A stretch of DNA of 64,000 nucleotides. Source: Herbaspirillum seropedicae. Lineage in GTDB: Bacteria; Pseudomonadota; Gammaproteobacteria; Burkholderiales; Burkholderiaceae_D. Made by a program: the position numbers and the translations under genes. This document shows positions 39,667 through 49,326 of the stretch, in pieces. The notes beneath the pieces are model-generated. The model saw only the letters and a program-made list of their open reading frames with translations, was not told the DNA's origin and made no database searches. Where the stretch lies: positions 1,054,001 to 1,118,000 of the forward strand of contig NZ_CP011930.1 of assembly GCF_001040945.1 (NCBI RefSeq), written 5' to 3'. Each line of letters starts with the position of its first letter. Position 1 is the stretch's first letter.

Positions 39667-40464
39667 TTACCAGGAGGTGATCACGGAGCCCTTGTACTTC
39701 TCCAGCACGAACTTCTTCACTTCCGGGCTGTGGTAGGCCTTGACCAGCTTGGCGACCCAGGGCTTGTCCTTGTCGGCGATGCGCACGGCGATCACGTTGG
39801 CATAGGGGCCGGTGGAGGCTTCCACGGCAATCGCATCCTTGGTCGGCGACAGGCCGGCCGATTCAGCGTAGTTGCCATTGATGACGGCAGCGTCGAAGTC
39901 ATCCAGCGAACGCGGCAGCTGGGCGGCGTCCAGTTCGACGATCTTGATCTTCTTGGGGTTCTCGACGATGTCCAGCGGGGTGGCCTTCAGGCCGGCATCG
40001 GCCTTGAGCTTGATCACGCCCTTGGCTTGCAGCACCAGCAGGGCGCGGCCACCGTTGGTGGGATCGTTGGGCACGCCGACGCGAGCGCCTTGCTTGAGGT
40101 CGTTCAGGGACTTGATCTTCTTGGAGTACACGCCCATCGGGAAGGTGATGGTGCTGCCCACGCTGACGAACTTGTAGCCGCGGTCCTTGATCTGCGCATC
40201 CAGGTAGGGCTGGTGCTGGTAGGAGTTGGCGTCCAGGTCGCCGGCGGCCAGGGCGGCGTTGGGCTGGATGTAGTCGGTGAATTCGATGACCTTCATCTGC
40301 ACGCCGTCTTTTTCCAGCAGCTTCTTGACCTGCTCCATGATCTCGGCGTGGGGACCGGCGGTCACGCCCATCTTGATCTGGTCCTGCGCGAAGGCGGGAG
40401 CCGAGACCAGGCCGGCGGCCAGGCCCAGGCCTGCGATGAATTGAATCAACTGACGACGCTTCAT
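39667..40464 (-). CDS. metQ: Methionine-binding protein MetQ (NlpA family)
   Basis: Substrate-binding protein of the methionine ABC importer, 265 residues. Motifs: KMGVTAGPHAEIMEQVKK, DYIQPNAALAAGDLDANSYQHQPYLD, GARVGVPNDPTNGGRALLVLQ. The signal peptide ends APAFA before Gln27, with no lipobox cysteine, so this copy should be a free periplasmic protein and not the usual lipoprotein. Third gene of metN-metI-metQ; 65 bases separate metI and metQ. Confidence 0.93.
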   Translation of the reverse strand: MKRRQLIQFIAGLGLAAGLVSAPAFAQDQIKMGVTAGPHAEIMEQVKKLLEKDGVQMKVIEFTDYIQPNAALAAGDLDANSYQHQPYLDAQIKDRGYKFVSVGSTITFPMGVYSKKIKSLNDLKQGARVGVPNDPTNGGRALLVLQAKGVIKLKADAGLKATPLDIVENPKKIKIVELDAAQLPRSLDDFDAAVINGNYAESAGLSPTKDAIAVEASTGPYANVIAVRIADKDKPWVAKLVKAYHSPEVKKFVLEKYKGSVITSW

Positions 40465-40529
40465 GACTTTCCTTTCAGGCTTGTGAGGTGGGCAGCGGGT
40501 AGCTGCCGTTTTTTGTATGAGTGCAGGCT

Positions 40530-41183
40530 TCAGCGGTGACTGAGCTTGCGGACCAGCAGGTCTCCCAGGGATTGCACCAGCTGTACGAACACGATCAGGA
40601 TCAGCACCACGGCCAGCATCACTTCCGGCAGGAAGCGCTGGTAGCCGTAGCGGATGCCCAGGTCGCCCAGGCCGCCGCCGCCGATCGCGCCCGCCATGGC
40701 CGAATAGCCCACCAGGCTGACGAAGGTGATCGTAAGACCGGCGACGATACCAGCAAATGCCTCAGGCACCAAGACCTTGTAAATGATTTGCCAGGTGGTC
40801 GCGCCCATGGCTTGCGCGGCTTCGACCAGGCCGTGGTCGACTTCGCGCAGGGCGGTCTCGACCAGGCGCGCGATGAAGGGCGCAGCAGCAATGGTCAAGG
40901 GCACGATGGCCGCTGCGGTACCGATGGAGGTGCCGACGAAGAAGCGCGTCATCGGGATCACCGCCACCAGCAGGATGATGAAGGGCGTCGAACGCACCGC
41001 GTTGACCAGCAGGCCGGCGATGCGGTTGAAGGCCACGTTGGGCAGCACGCCCTTGGCTTCGGTGATGTGCAGGGCGATGCCCAGCGGGATGCCCAGCAGC
41101 GAGCCGACCACGCCCGAAATCACCACCATCATCAGCGTCTCGCCGAAGGAGCTGACGAACAGATCGATCAGTTCAGATGACAT
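40530..41183 (-). CDS. metI: Methionine ABC transporter permease MetI
   Basis: Inner-membrane permease of 217 residues with five or six hydrophobic segments. [17 protein letters not shown] and the EAA-type coupling loop [24 protein letters not shown] are characteristic of MetI. The ATG at 41183 overlaps the end of metN by 11 bases, with GGAG ahead. Works with MetN and MetQ to import D- and L-methionine. Confidence 0.93.
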   Translation of the reverse strand: MSSELIDLFVSSFGETLMMVVISGVVGSLLGIPLGIALHITEAKGVLPNVAFNRIAGLLVNAVRSTPFIILLVAVIPMTRFFVGTSIGTAAAIVPLTIAAAPFIARLVETALREVDHGLVEAAQAMGATTWQIIYKVLVPEAFAGIVAGLTITFVSLVGYSAMAGAIGGGGLGDLGIRYGYQRFLPEVMLAVVLILIVFVQLVQSLGDLLVRKLSHR

Positions 41184-42210
41184 GGTTGAGCTCCTCGACG
41201 ACCACGCCCTGCTCGCGCAGATATTGCATGGCCTGGTTGATGTTGTCCTGGGTGCCGTTGGCGAGGATGGCCAGCGAACCGAAAGCCTGGCCCTGGATCT
41301 CGTCGATCTGGCCGTGCAGGATATTGAAGTCCAGGTTGAAGCGGCGCACCGCCTCCGACAGGTGCGGCTGATCCACGTCATTGCCGGTGAAGGCGAAACG
41401 GAACAGGTGGTCCGTGCCCTGGCCGGCATCGGCGCGCGCCAGGCGCTCGCGCAGGCGCGCCAGCACGCCCTTGGGCAGTTCGTGGGCGATGACGTCGCCG
41501 ATGAGTGCGCGGGTGACTTCGTGGCGCGGCTGGCGGAACACGTCCAGCACCTCGCCCTGTTCGATCACCTGGCCGGCTTCCATCACGGCCACGCGGTCGC
41601 AGATCTGCTTGATGACTTCCATCTGGTGCGTGATCAGCACGATAGTCAGGCCCAGTTCCTTGTTGATCTTGCGCAGCAGTTCGAGGATGGAGCGGGTGGT
41701 TTCCGGGTCCAGCGCCGAGGTGGCTTCGTCCGAGAGCAGCACCTTGGGATCGTTGGCCAGGGCGCGGGCGATGCCCACGCGCTGTTTCTGGCCGCCGGAG
41801 ATCTGCGCCGGATAGCGGTCGCGCAGGGCGGTCAGGCCGACCAGTTCCAGCAGCGGCTCGACCTTGGCGGCGATCTCGGCCTTGCTCTTGCCGGCCAGTT
41901 CCAGGGGCAGGGCAATGTTGTCGTAGACGCTGCGCGAAGAGAGCAGGTTGAAGTGCTGGAAGATCATGCCGATGCCGCGGCGTGCCTCGCGCAGCTGGGC
42001 TGCCGACAGCGAGGTCAGGTCCTGGCCGTCGAGCACGATGCGCCCGGAGGTGGGGCGGTTCAACAGGTTCAGGGTGCGCACCAGCGTGCTCTTGCCGGCG
42101 CCGCTGCGGCCGATGATGCCGAAGATCTCGCCTTTGCGGATCGACAGATCGACCTTGCGCACCGCTTCGACATTGCCGAAGCGCTGGGTCACAGCTTGTA
42201 TTTCGATCAT
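41173..42210 (-). CDS. metN: Methionine ABC transporter ATP-binding protein MetN
   Basis: ATPase of the methionine importer, 345 residues. Walker [11 protein letters not shown]-loop [11 protein letters not shown], signature [16 protein letters not shown], Walker [14 protein letters not shown] and THQMEV. The C-terminal roughly 95 residues ([18 protein letters not shown] to the end) are the NIL/C2 domain that binds methionine and inhibits transport when the pool is full. The frame reaches 42309; ATG 42210 ([11 protein letters not shown]) is the normal start. First gene of metNIQ. A weak ribosome site. Confidence 0.94.
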   Translation of the reverse strand: MIEIQAVTQRFGNVEAVRKVDLSIRKGEIFGIIGRSGAGKSTLVRTLNLLNRPTSGRIVLDGQDLTSLSAAQLREARRGIGMIFQHFNLLSSRSVYDNIALPLELAGKSKAEIAAKVEPLLELVGLTALRDRYPAQISGGQKQRVGIARALANDPKVLLSDEATSALDPETTRSILELLRKINKELGLTIVLITHQMEVIKQICDRVAVMEAGQVIEQGEVLDVFRQPRHEVTRALIGDVIAHELPKGVLARLRERLARADAGQGTDHLFRFAFTGNDVDQPHLSEAVRRFNLDFNILHGQIDEIQGQAFGSLAILANGTQDNINQAMQYLREQGVVVEELNHVI

Positions 42211-42781
42211 GATGGAAAGAAGAAATGGCAGCGGAACCTGGGTCCTGCGCCAGCGAGGGCATCGGGAGGACGCCGCGGGCGGGTGAGGGCCACAGGTCTC
42301 CACTGCCATCAGTATTTTTATAAGAAGCCGCTATTTTAAGGCGGAGCGGTTATATGGGGAAAATAAATTTTCGCCTTTGCATATGACATCGGTGTCTTAG
42401 CATCCGGCGGGAAAGCGCGTCGGTACTGGTTGCGGCCATCGTCTGCTGAAGCGCTGAGTGGCCTTCTCGAAGTCCTTGGAGAGGCGCCTAGGAATATTGT
42501 CTATCTCTTCATTTTTTCGTCTCGACTGTCGTACTGTTGCCTGTTTGTCTCTTTTTTGCCCGACCGAAAGCGGGCAATGTCGTTTGTTACTGATGTTGTA
42601 ATAAAGCTTCGGAAAATTCTTATAAAGGCTTTTATTTCAAATTATCAGGTGATCGAAAAAATAAAATCGGTTTAGATTGGCGTTGACTTCTTGATATCTG
42701 TCTGGAAGCCAGGGCGTCGAGCCTGCCTTTCCGGCGGTCGTGCCCGTCAATCAATTGCAATCAAACCACTTCGGAGTTCCT
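42211..42781. other. Long divergent intergenic region between metN and porin genes
   Basis: No gene of convincing character. The part from about 42480 to 42690 is AT-rich, with T-runs and a short stem TTGCCCG/CGGGCAA at 42555-42578 that lacks a U-run on the correct side. Promoters for metNIQ and for the porin must lie here. A GGAG lies 6 bases before the porin ATG. I see no recognisable riboswitch. Confidence 0.5.
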
Positions 42782-43999
42782 ATGAAAAAGTCCCTCCTGG
42801 CACTGGCCGTCCTGGGTGCATTCGCCGGCGCGGCCCATGCGCAAAGCAGTAGCATCACCATCTATGGTGCGATCGATGCCAGCCTGACCTATACCAACAA
42901 GATCGCGACTGATGGCAAGAACACCGGCAGCCTGACCGCTGTGGAGTCCGGCCTGGTGAAGGGTTCGCGACTGGGCATCAAGGGTAGCGAAGACCTGGGC
43001 GGCGGCCTCAAGGCAGTCTTCACGCTGGAAAACGGCTTCAACGTCGATACGGGCGAAGCGGGCCAAGGAAAATTGATGTGGGGCCGCCAGACGACCGTGG
43101 GTCTGAGCGGCAACTTCGGCACCGTGCTGGTCGGCCGCCAGAACGATCCGCTCAACGACATCGGCGGCATTGCCTCGGCGGGCGGCTTCGGGGTCCCCGG
43201 CACTGTCCATTCAAAAGGCCTGGATCGCACCGACGGTCAGCGCCTCAACAATTCCATCCGCTACAACTCGCCCAACTTCAATGGCCTGAGCTTCAGCGGC
43301 ATCTATGGCTTTGGCGAACAGGTCGGCAGGGCCGTCGGTGGTCGATCCATCGGCCTGGGCAGTCAGTACGTCAACGGTCCATTGAGCCTGGGCTTGGGTT
43401 ACTTCCAGAGCAAGATGGGCGGTGGCAGCGATGGCTCCAGTGATGTCAACGCCAAAGCGGCTTGCAACGGCGCTGGCGAGAAGGACCACGCTGGCGATAC
43501 CTGCCTGAAGACCTGGACACTGGCGGCGGCTTACCAGTTCGGCCCGGCCAAGGTCTATGGTGCGTTCTCGCACGTCAGATTGCCGCTGGCCAAGCTGCAT
43601 ACGAAGGTTCGTAAGGACAACAATTTTGGGGCCATGTACGACGCGAAGACCGGAACCGGCTACAACCCGAGCGACGCTACTGCATTCTCCATCGGCGGAG
43701 CCAACCACAAGTCCAGCCAGACCTTCGACATCGGCATGAGCTACCAACTGATGCCTAGCCTCACCCTGATGAGCGCCGTGCAGCATACGCGCGCCAAGTT
43801 TGTCGGTGCTGCCAGTGGCCGCCTGCTGCAACTGAACCTGGGCGCCAAGTACGACCTGTCCAAGCGCACCAGCGCCTACGCCCTCGTGCGCAACCTGCGA
43901 TCGTCCGACATGTACAACGTCGGCCTGAGCAAGGACCAGGAGCCTGGCATCGATCGCAGCCAGACTGCCATCAGCACTGGCCTCATCCACACCTTCTGA
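42782..43999 (+). CDS. General porin of the Neisseria/Burkholderia type
   Basis: Outer-membrane trimeric porin of 405 residues. Signal peptide of 20 residues (MKKSLLALAV through AAHA), mature start QSSSITIYGAIDASLTY, then the family features GSRLGIKGSEDLGGGLKAVF (residues about 60-80), GFNVDTG and RQTTVGLSGNFGTVLVGRQ. It ends in a terminal phenylalanine. A pair of cysteines in AACNGAGEKDHAGDTC may form a disulfide in an extracellular loop. Passive channel for small hydrophilic solutes, selectivity not inferable. ATG 42782 rather than 42740. Confidence 0.92.
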   Translation: MKKSLLALAVLGAFAGAAHAQSSSITIYGAIDASLTYTNKIATDGKNTGSLTAVESGLVKGSRLGIKGSEDLGGGLKAVFTLENGFNVDTGEAGQGKLMWGRQTTVGLSGNFGTVLVGRQNDPLNDIGGIASAGGFGVPGTVHSKGLDRTDGQRLNNSIRYNSPNFNGLSFSGIYGFGEQVGRAVGGRSIGLGSQYVNGPLSLGLGYFQSKMGGGSDGSSDVNAKAACNGAGEKDHAGDTCLKTWTLAAAYQFGPAKVYGAFSHVRLPLAKLHTKVRKDNNFGAMYDAKTGTGYNPSDATAFSIGGANHKSSQTFDIGMSYQLMPSLTLMSAVQHTRAKFVGAASGRLLQLNLGAKYDLSKRTSAYALVRNLRSSDMYNVGLSKDQEPGIDRSQTAISTGLIHTF

Positions 44000-44041
44000 T
44001 CAAGGCACTGCGTCGCGGCGCCTGGAAGCCGCGATGTTTGG

Positions 44042-44072
44042 CCCGCATCCTTTACGGGATGCGGGTTTTTTT
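44042..44072 (+). terminator. Intrinsic terminator of the porin gene
   Basis: Stem CCCGCATCC (44042-44050) with GGATGCGGG (44057-44065), then seven T. Confidence 0.92.
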
Positions 44073-44211
44073 CGTGGCGCGAGGGGAGCGCTGAGAAGCA
44101 GCAAAGGAAGATCTGGCTGTCGTCCCGCTCCCCGGTTCTCCTTGGGTTTGGCTGCAGGCTTGTCACGGTGTCCGGACAGTCAGTCTTCCTGCACGCAATC
44201 GGACGCCCATG

Positions 44212-44246
44212 AAAAAACCCGCATCGTCGTCGCCGATGCGGGTTTT
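44212..44246 (-). terminator. Intrinsic terminator of groEL
   Basis: Stem CCCGCATCG (44218-44226) with CGATGCGGG (44234-44242); the six A on the left give the U-run on the minus strand. Its stem core is nearly the same as the porin terminator 170 bases away. Confidence 0.92.
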
Positions 44247-44300
44247 CCCTTGCAGCTTGCAGCACAGGCCATGGATTCCATGGCCATGGCCGGAGGGCAA

Positions 44301-45992
<1,692 letters not shown>

Positions 45993-46074
45993 TCAGGACG
46001 CAGTGCGTGGAGCGCCGGCTGGTGTCTTGTTGCCGATGGCCGCCCTTATACAAAGAGGCAGGCCGGATGCCGAA

Positions 46075-46365
46075 TTACTTCTCGACGACGGCGAACAGGT
46101 CTTCTTCGCGCATGACCAGCAGTTCCTGGCCATCGATCTTCACGGCCTGGCCGGAATACTTGCCGAACAGAACGCGGTCGCCAACCTTCACGGACAGCGG
46201 GCGGACCTTGCCATCTTCCAGGATCTTGCCATTGCCGACGGCCAGGACTTCGCCTTGGTCCGGCTTTTCGGTCGCTGCGTCAGGCAGAACGATACCGGAA
46301 GCAGTCTTGGTTTCCTGGTCGAGGCGCTTGACGATAACGCGATCGTGCAAAGGGCGAAGATTCAT
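46075..46365 (-). CDS. groES: Co-chaperonin GroES (10 kDa)
   Basis: Lid of the GroEL folding chamber, 96 residues. N-terminal signature [17 protein letters not shown], mobile loop [23 protein letters not shown] with the hydrophobic IVL that contacts GroEL, and C-terminal [15 protein letters not shown]. First gene of the operon; GGAG lies a few bases before the ATG. Confidence 0.98.
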   Translation of the reverse strand: MNLRPLHDRVIVKRLDQETKTASGIVLPDAATEKPDQGEVLAVGNGKILEDGKVRPLSVKVGDRVLFGKYSGQAVKIDGQELLVMREEDLFAVVEK

Positions 46366-46481
46366 GAGAACTCCTTAATTTTCAATAAGTTAGCATTGAT
46401 TGCGGCGAAGCCTGCAACGGTTTTCTTCCAAATGCAGCAAACCTCACCGCATGAAAAAGGGGATTGCGCCAGGCGGCGCTG

Positions 46482-46508
46482 TTAGCACTCTGCCTTGACG
46501 AGTGCTAA
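46482..46508. promoter_or_regulatory. CIRCE operator (HrcA-binding site) of groESL
   Basis: Perfect match to the CIRCE consensus: TTAGCACTC, 9-base spacer, GAGTGCTAA. HrcA represses from this site and releases it when chaperonin capacity falls. It touches the -10 box of the promoter. Confidence 0.97.
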
Positions 46509-46537
46509 GTATAGGGATGGGTTGGGGAATTTTCAAG
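46508..46537 (-). promoter_or_regulatory. groESL promoter (sigma-70, with overlapping sigma-32-like elements)
   Basis: On the minus strand TTGAAA, 17-base spacer, TATACT, a near-consensus sigma-70 promoter. The same bases read CTTGAAA and CCCATCCCTATA, resembling a sigma-32 promoter. The start point falls inside CIRCE, so HrcA would block both. Confidence 0.8.
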
Positions 46538-47288
46538 GCATGCTTTTTCAGGCCCCCACCACCAGCAATGGGCCACGATCTGGGCTCCTTCCTATAAACG
46601 ATCAGGAGAAAAGTCATCGGGCGGGCTTGGGCATGCCTCACCGGCGGCCGGGAAGATATCCGCGACCTGAGAGGTCTCCACCGATGCAGTTCAGGAAAGG
46701 GACTTGGCAAAAGACTCTGCCTTTCCATTGCCCAGGGTGCATGACGCCGATGAGGCCGGCGCCGAGGATGATATTTCAGCTCGATCCGTCTGCCGTATCG
46801 GATCAGTCTCCTGGCGTTTTCACACTCATGAAGTAGCGTAATTGATAGTCAAGGTGAAAGACGTTGGCGGGGTGACTTTATTGGGATCGTCAAATCGTTC
46901 TAATTGCCCGACTCATATCAATGGAGCATGCACATCACGCTTCTTGCAAACTCATCCGCACAGCGAAGGTATGACAAAAAGAGACAGCACTTATCCCTAT
47001 GAGAATGTGCAAATTCCAGCCCGCCGGCAGCGCATGACACCGCTGCGCCGCCATTGCACCATGAATTTATTTCTGAATATATGGAATATGTGGAATGTGA
47101 GGTAAGGCAAAACGAACAAATTCAACACCAGCAATTGGTACCAAATTGATACTGATTAACTACCACTCAAATTAATATTGATTAACTCCAACTCAAATGA
47201 CAGAATGCCCGCAGATGTTGGTGCAAAGTGACTGCTGTAGTCTTATCAATCAAAACAAAACACACACTTGCAAATTGGGGGATTCAAA
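46538..47288. other. Long non-coding region between groES promoter and the tail-collar gene
   Basis: About 750 bases without a convincing gene on either strand; the small open frames here have no family character. From about 46830 the DNA becomes AT-rich and ends with a 26-base tandem repeat and the leader of the next gene. Base composition change suggests the secretion locus to the right was acquired separately (inference). Confidence 0.5.
47143..47194. repeat. 26-base tandem repeat upstream of the tail-collar gene
   Basis: Two adjacent copies, 47143-47168 and 47169-47194, share AAATT-x-ATA-x-TGATTAACT-x-C-x-ACTC with only a few differences, followed by a further AAAT. It lies 95 bases before the ATG, in AT-rich DNA, where a regulator-binding or promoter region is expected. 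Confidence 0.75.
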
Positions 47289-48134
47289 ATGCATTATCCG
47301 TTCCGGAAAGCTTCCGCATTACTGGCATTGGCTTCAGGTCTGATGACTGCCGCATGGGCGCCAAACAGCTTCGCATGTTCTGACACGCCGGTGCTGGCCA
47401 GCGTCTGCATCATGGCAGTGCCGCCTTCCTTCGGCAGCTTCAATCGTCAGTATGTGCTGGCCGCAGGTCAGCAGTTGTCGATCAACCAGTACACCGCACT
47501 TTATTCGCTGATCGGTATCACCTACGGCGGAAATGCGCAGACCACCTTCAATCTTCCTGACCTGCGCGGCAGGGTCCTCGTCGGCGCCAATGGCACGACA
47601 TTCCCGGCCGGCGCAACGGGTGGCAATACGTCGATCAACCTGAGCATTGCGCAACTGCCGCCCCACAACTTCGTCGTGGCCGCCATTCCTGTGGATCTCA
47701 GCAGGGTCACTGCCACCACCATGCTCAGCGGCCTGTCCGCGACCACCAATCTCTCCGGCGTGACCATCGCCGGTACGCCGAGCGGCTTGACGATCGCTGC
47801 TTCCTCGACCAATGGCGGCGTGGCTTCACCTGATGGCAACTACCTGGGCAAGCCAGCTGCTGCTGCGGCAGCAGCATACACGTCGGTAGCGCCGAACGTG
47901 ACGCTCAATAGCGCCTCGATCGGCGGCCAGATGTCGATGACGATCAGCAATGCCGCCACTGCTCCGGTTTCCATTACCAGTGGAGGCGCCACGACCGCCA
48001 TCGGTGGTTCTGCCACGGCCACCGGTGTCACCAATACCCTGGGCACGGGTGCCGCCATACCGACGATGCCTCCTTACCTGGCGATGACCTATTACATCGC
48101 TGCCGCAAACGGTATCTATCCTTCCCGCGATTGA
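47289..48134 (+). CDS. Exported tail-collar-domain protein (microcystin-dependent-protein-like)
   Basis: 281 residues. Signal peptide of about 29 residues ending NSFA, followed by two cysteines at 30 and 40. Then the phage Tail Collar domain: FGSFNRQYVLAAGQQLSINQYTALYSLIGITYGGNAQTTFNLPDLRGRV matches the family core, and IAQLPPHNF is its next landmark. A low-complexity Ser/Thr/Ala/Gly region (residues about 140-250) separates it from the conserved ending MPPYLAMTYYIAAANGIYPSR. No phage genes are near. Related proteins often lack a Sec signal; this one has it. GGGGG precedes ATG 47289. Head of a surface/secretion locus; function unknown. Confidence 0.82.
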   Translation: MHYPFRKASALLALASGLMTAAWAPNSFACSDTPVLASVCIMAVPPSFGSFNRQYVLAAGQQLSINQYTALYSLIGITYGGNAQTTFNLPDLRGRVLVGANGTTFPAGATGGNTSINLSIAQLPPHNFVVAAIPVDLSRVTATTMLSGLSATTNLSGVTIAGTPSGLTIAASSTNGGVASPDGNYLGKPAAAAAAAYTSVAPNVTLNSASIGGQMSMTISNAATAPVSITSGGATTAIGGSATATGVTNTLGTGAAIPTMPPYLAMTYYIAAANGIYPSRD

Positions 48135-48183
48135 TCGGGTTCAGGCTCGAGCTGGCGGTCGTTCCCGCAGGGGAGGGCCGCCG

Positions 48184-49170
48184 ATGGTATCTATGAACAG
48201 CAAACACATGGTCCGCCTGGCAGCGATAGCGGCTGCGGCGACGTTGTCTTATGCGGCGCCGGCCGCCTCTGCTCCTCGTGATCTTGGTGCGGAGCTGACG
48301 ACGGCCAACAAGGCCTTGGCAGCGAAAGATTATTCCCGGGCGTACGCCCTGTTTGCGCGGCATGCCGCCAACAATCCGCTGGCGCAATTCAGCCTGGGCT
48401 TGTTCGAGCGCGAAGGATGGGGACGTACGTCCAATCCTGTCGCGGCGTGCAACTGGTTTGAGAAAGCTGCACACAGCAATATCCCGGCAGCCCAACAGTT
48501 CCTTGGCGATTGCCTGGCCAAAGGCATAGGACGCGAGGTGGATGGCAAGGCCGCCGAGTCCTGGTACAGGAAGGCTGCCGCATCCGGGATCGCTTACGCG
48601 CTGTGTTCGGCGGGCGAACTCTATATCGAAGGAAAGACGCTGGAGAAGGATGTCGACCGTGGCCTGGCGCTTTGCCTCGCCGCGGCGCAGGCCGATTCTG
48701 CTCCTGCCATGCTCAGGCTCGCTGACTACTACCGCGACGGCAAGGATGTGCCACAGAACCTGGTCGCGGCGAGGTACTGGTATGAGCAAGCGGCGCAACG
48801 TCATCAACATGAAGCGCAATACCGTCTGGGCATCATGATGAGCGAGGGCCACGGTGGCGATGTCGATATCCCGTCCGCCCTGTTCTGGCTGGAGCACGCG
48901 GCCATGGAGGGCTACCGCCCTGCCTACCTGCCGGTGGCCATCCTGTACGCCAATGCCAGCCCGGATCCGAAGACAGGAATGCTGTCGCCGGAAAACCTGG
49001 CGAAGGTCTACATGTGGAACAGCGCGGCAAAAGCCCGCACCACCAACGCAGTTCAGCTGGCCGAGATAGAACGCATCGAAAAGATGGTGTTGGCGGTCAT
49101 GCCACCCCAGTGGCAACCGGATCTGGATCGCAAGGTGGCAGAACATCTTGCGAAGGATGGCGCCCTGTAA
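48184..49170 (+). CDS. Exported Sel1-repeat (TPR-like) protein
   Basis: 328 residues with a Sec signal peptide of about 30 residues ending ASA. Five or more Sel1-type helical repeats follow, e.g. PLAQFSLGLFEREGWGRTSNPVAACNWFEKAA, IPAAQQFLGDCLAKGIG, APAMLRLADYYRDGKDVPQNLVAARYWYEQAA. Sel1 repeats mediate protein-protein contacts; in the periplasm such proteins often assist surface-protein or glycan assembly. It follows the tail-collar gene by 49 bases and precedes tpsA by 156, with GGGGAGGG before the ATG. A periplasmic helper for the exoprotein is a reasonable guess, no more. Confidence 0.82.
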   Translation: MVSMNSKHMVRLAAIAAAATLSYAAPAASAPRDLGAELTTANKALAAKDYSRAYALFARHAANNPLAQFSLGLFEREGWGRTSNPVAACNWFEKAAHSNIPAAQQFLGDCLAKGIGREVDGKAAESWYRKAAASGIAYALCSAGELYIEGKTLEKDVDRGLALCLAAAQADSAPAMLRLADYYRDGKDVPQNLVAARYWYEQAAQRHQHEAQYRLGIMMSEGHGGDVDIPSALFWLEHAAMEGYRPAYLPVAILYANASPDPKTGMLSPENLAKVYMWNSAAKARTTNAVQLAEIERIEKMVLAVMPPQWQPDLDRKVAEHLAKDGAL

Positions 49171-49326
49171 GGCGGGAAGGGTGACGACAGCGCCGGGCGG
49201 TCCCGGCAATCGCGGCGTTGCGGTCCTGCTGGGGGCGCCGTCGGGTACGGCAGGAGAGCTTCTGTGCCTGCACTTTGTTCAGAAAATTCTACAAGACGCG
49301 TCAAGTCGTCCTCAGGGGAGAAAGTC

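Noticed and set aside
42555..42578. Stem TTGCCCG/CGGGCAA upstream of the porin as a terminator
   Set aside because: The T-run precedes the stem on the plus strand and A follows it on the minus strand, so no U-run would be transcribed after the hairpin.
46842..47105. Small open frames in the groES-collar gap (also 46495-46836)
   Set aside because: No ribosome site, no conserved-looking sequence, composition unlike coding neighbours.
47289..48134. Prophage remnant, because of the tail-collar domain
   Set aside because: The protein has a Sec signal peptide and no other phage gene, integrase or att-like repeat is nearby.
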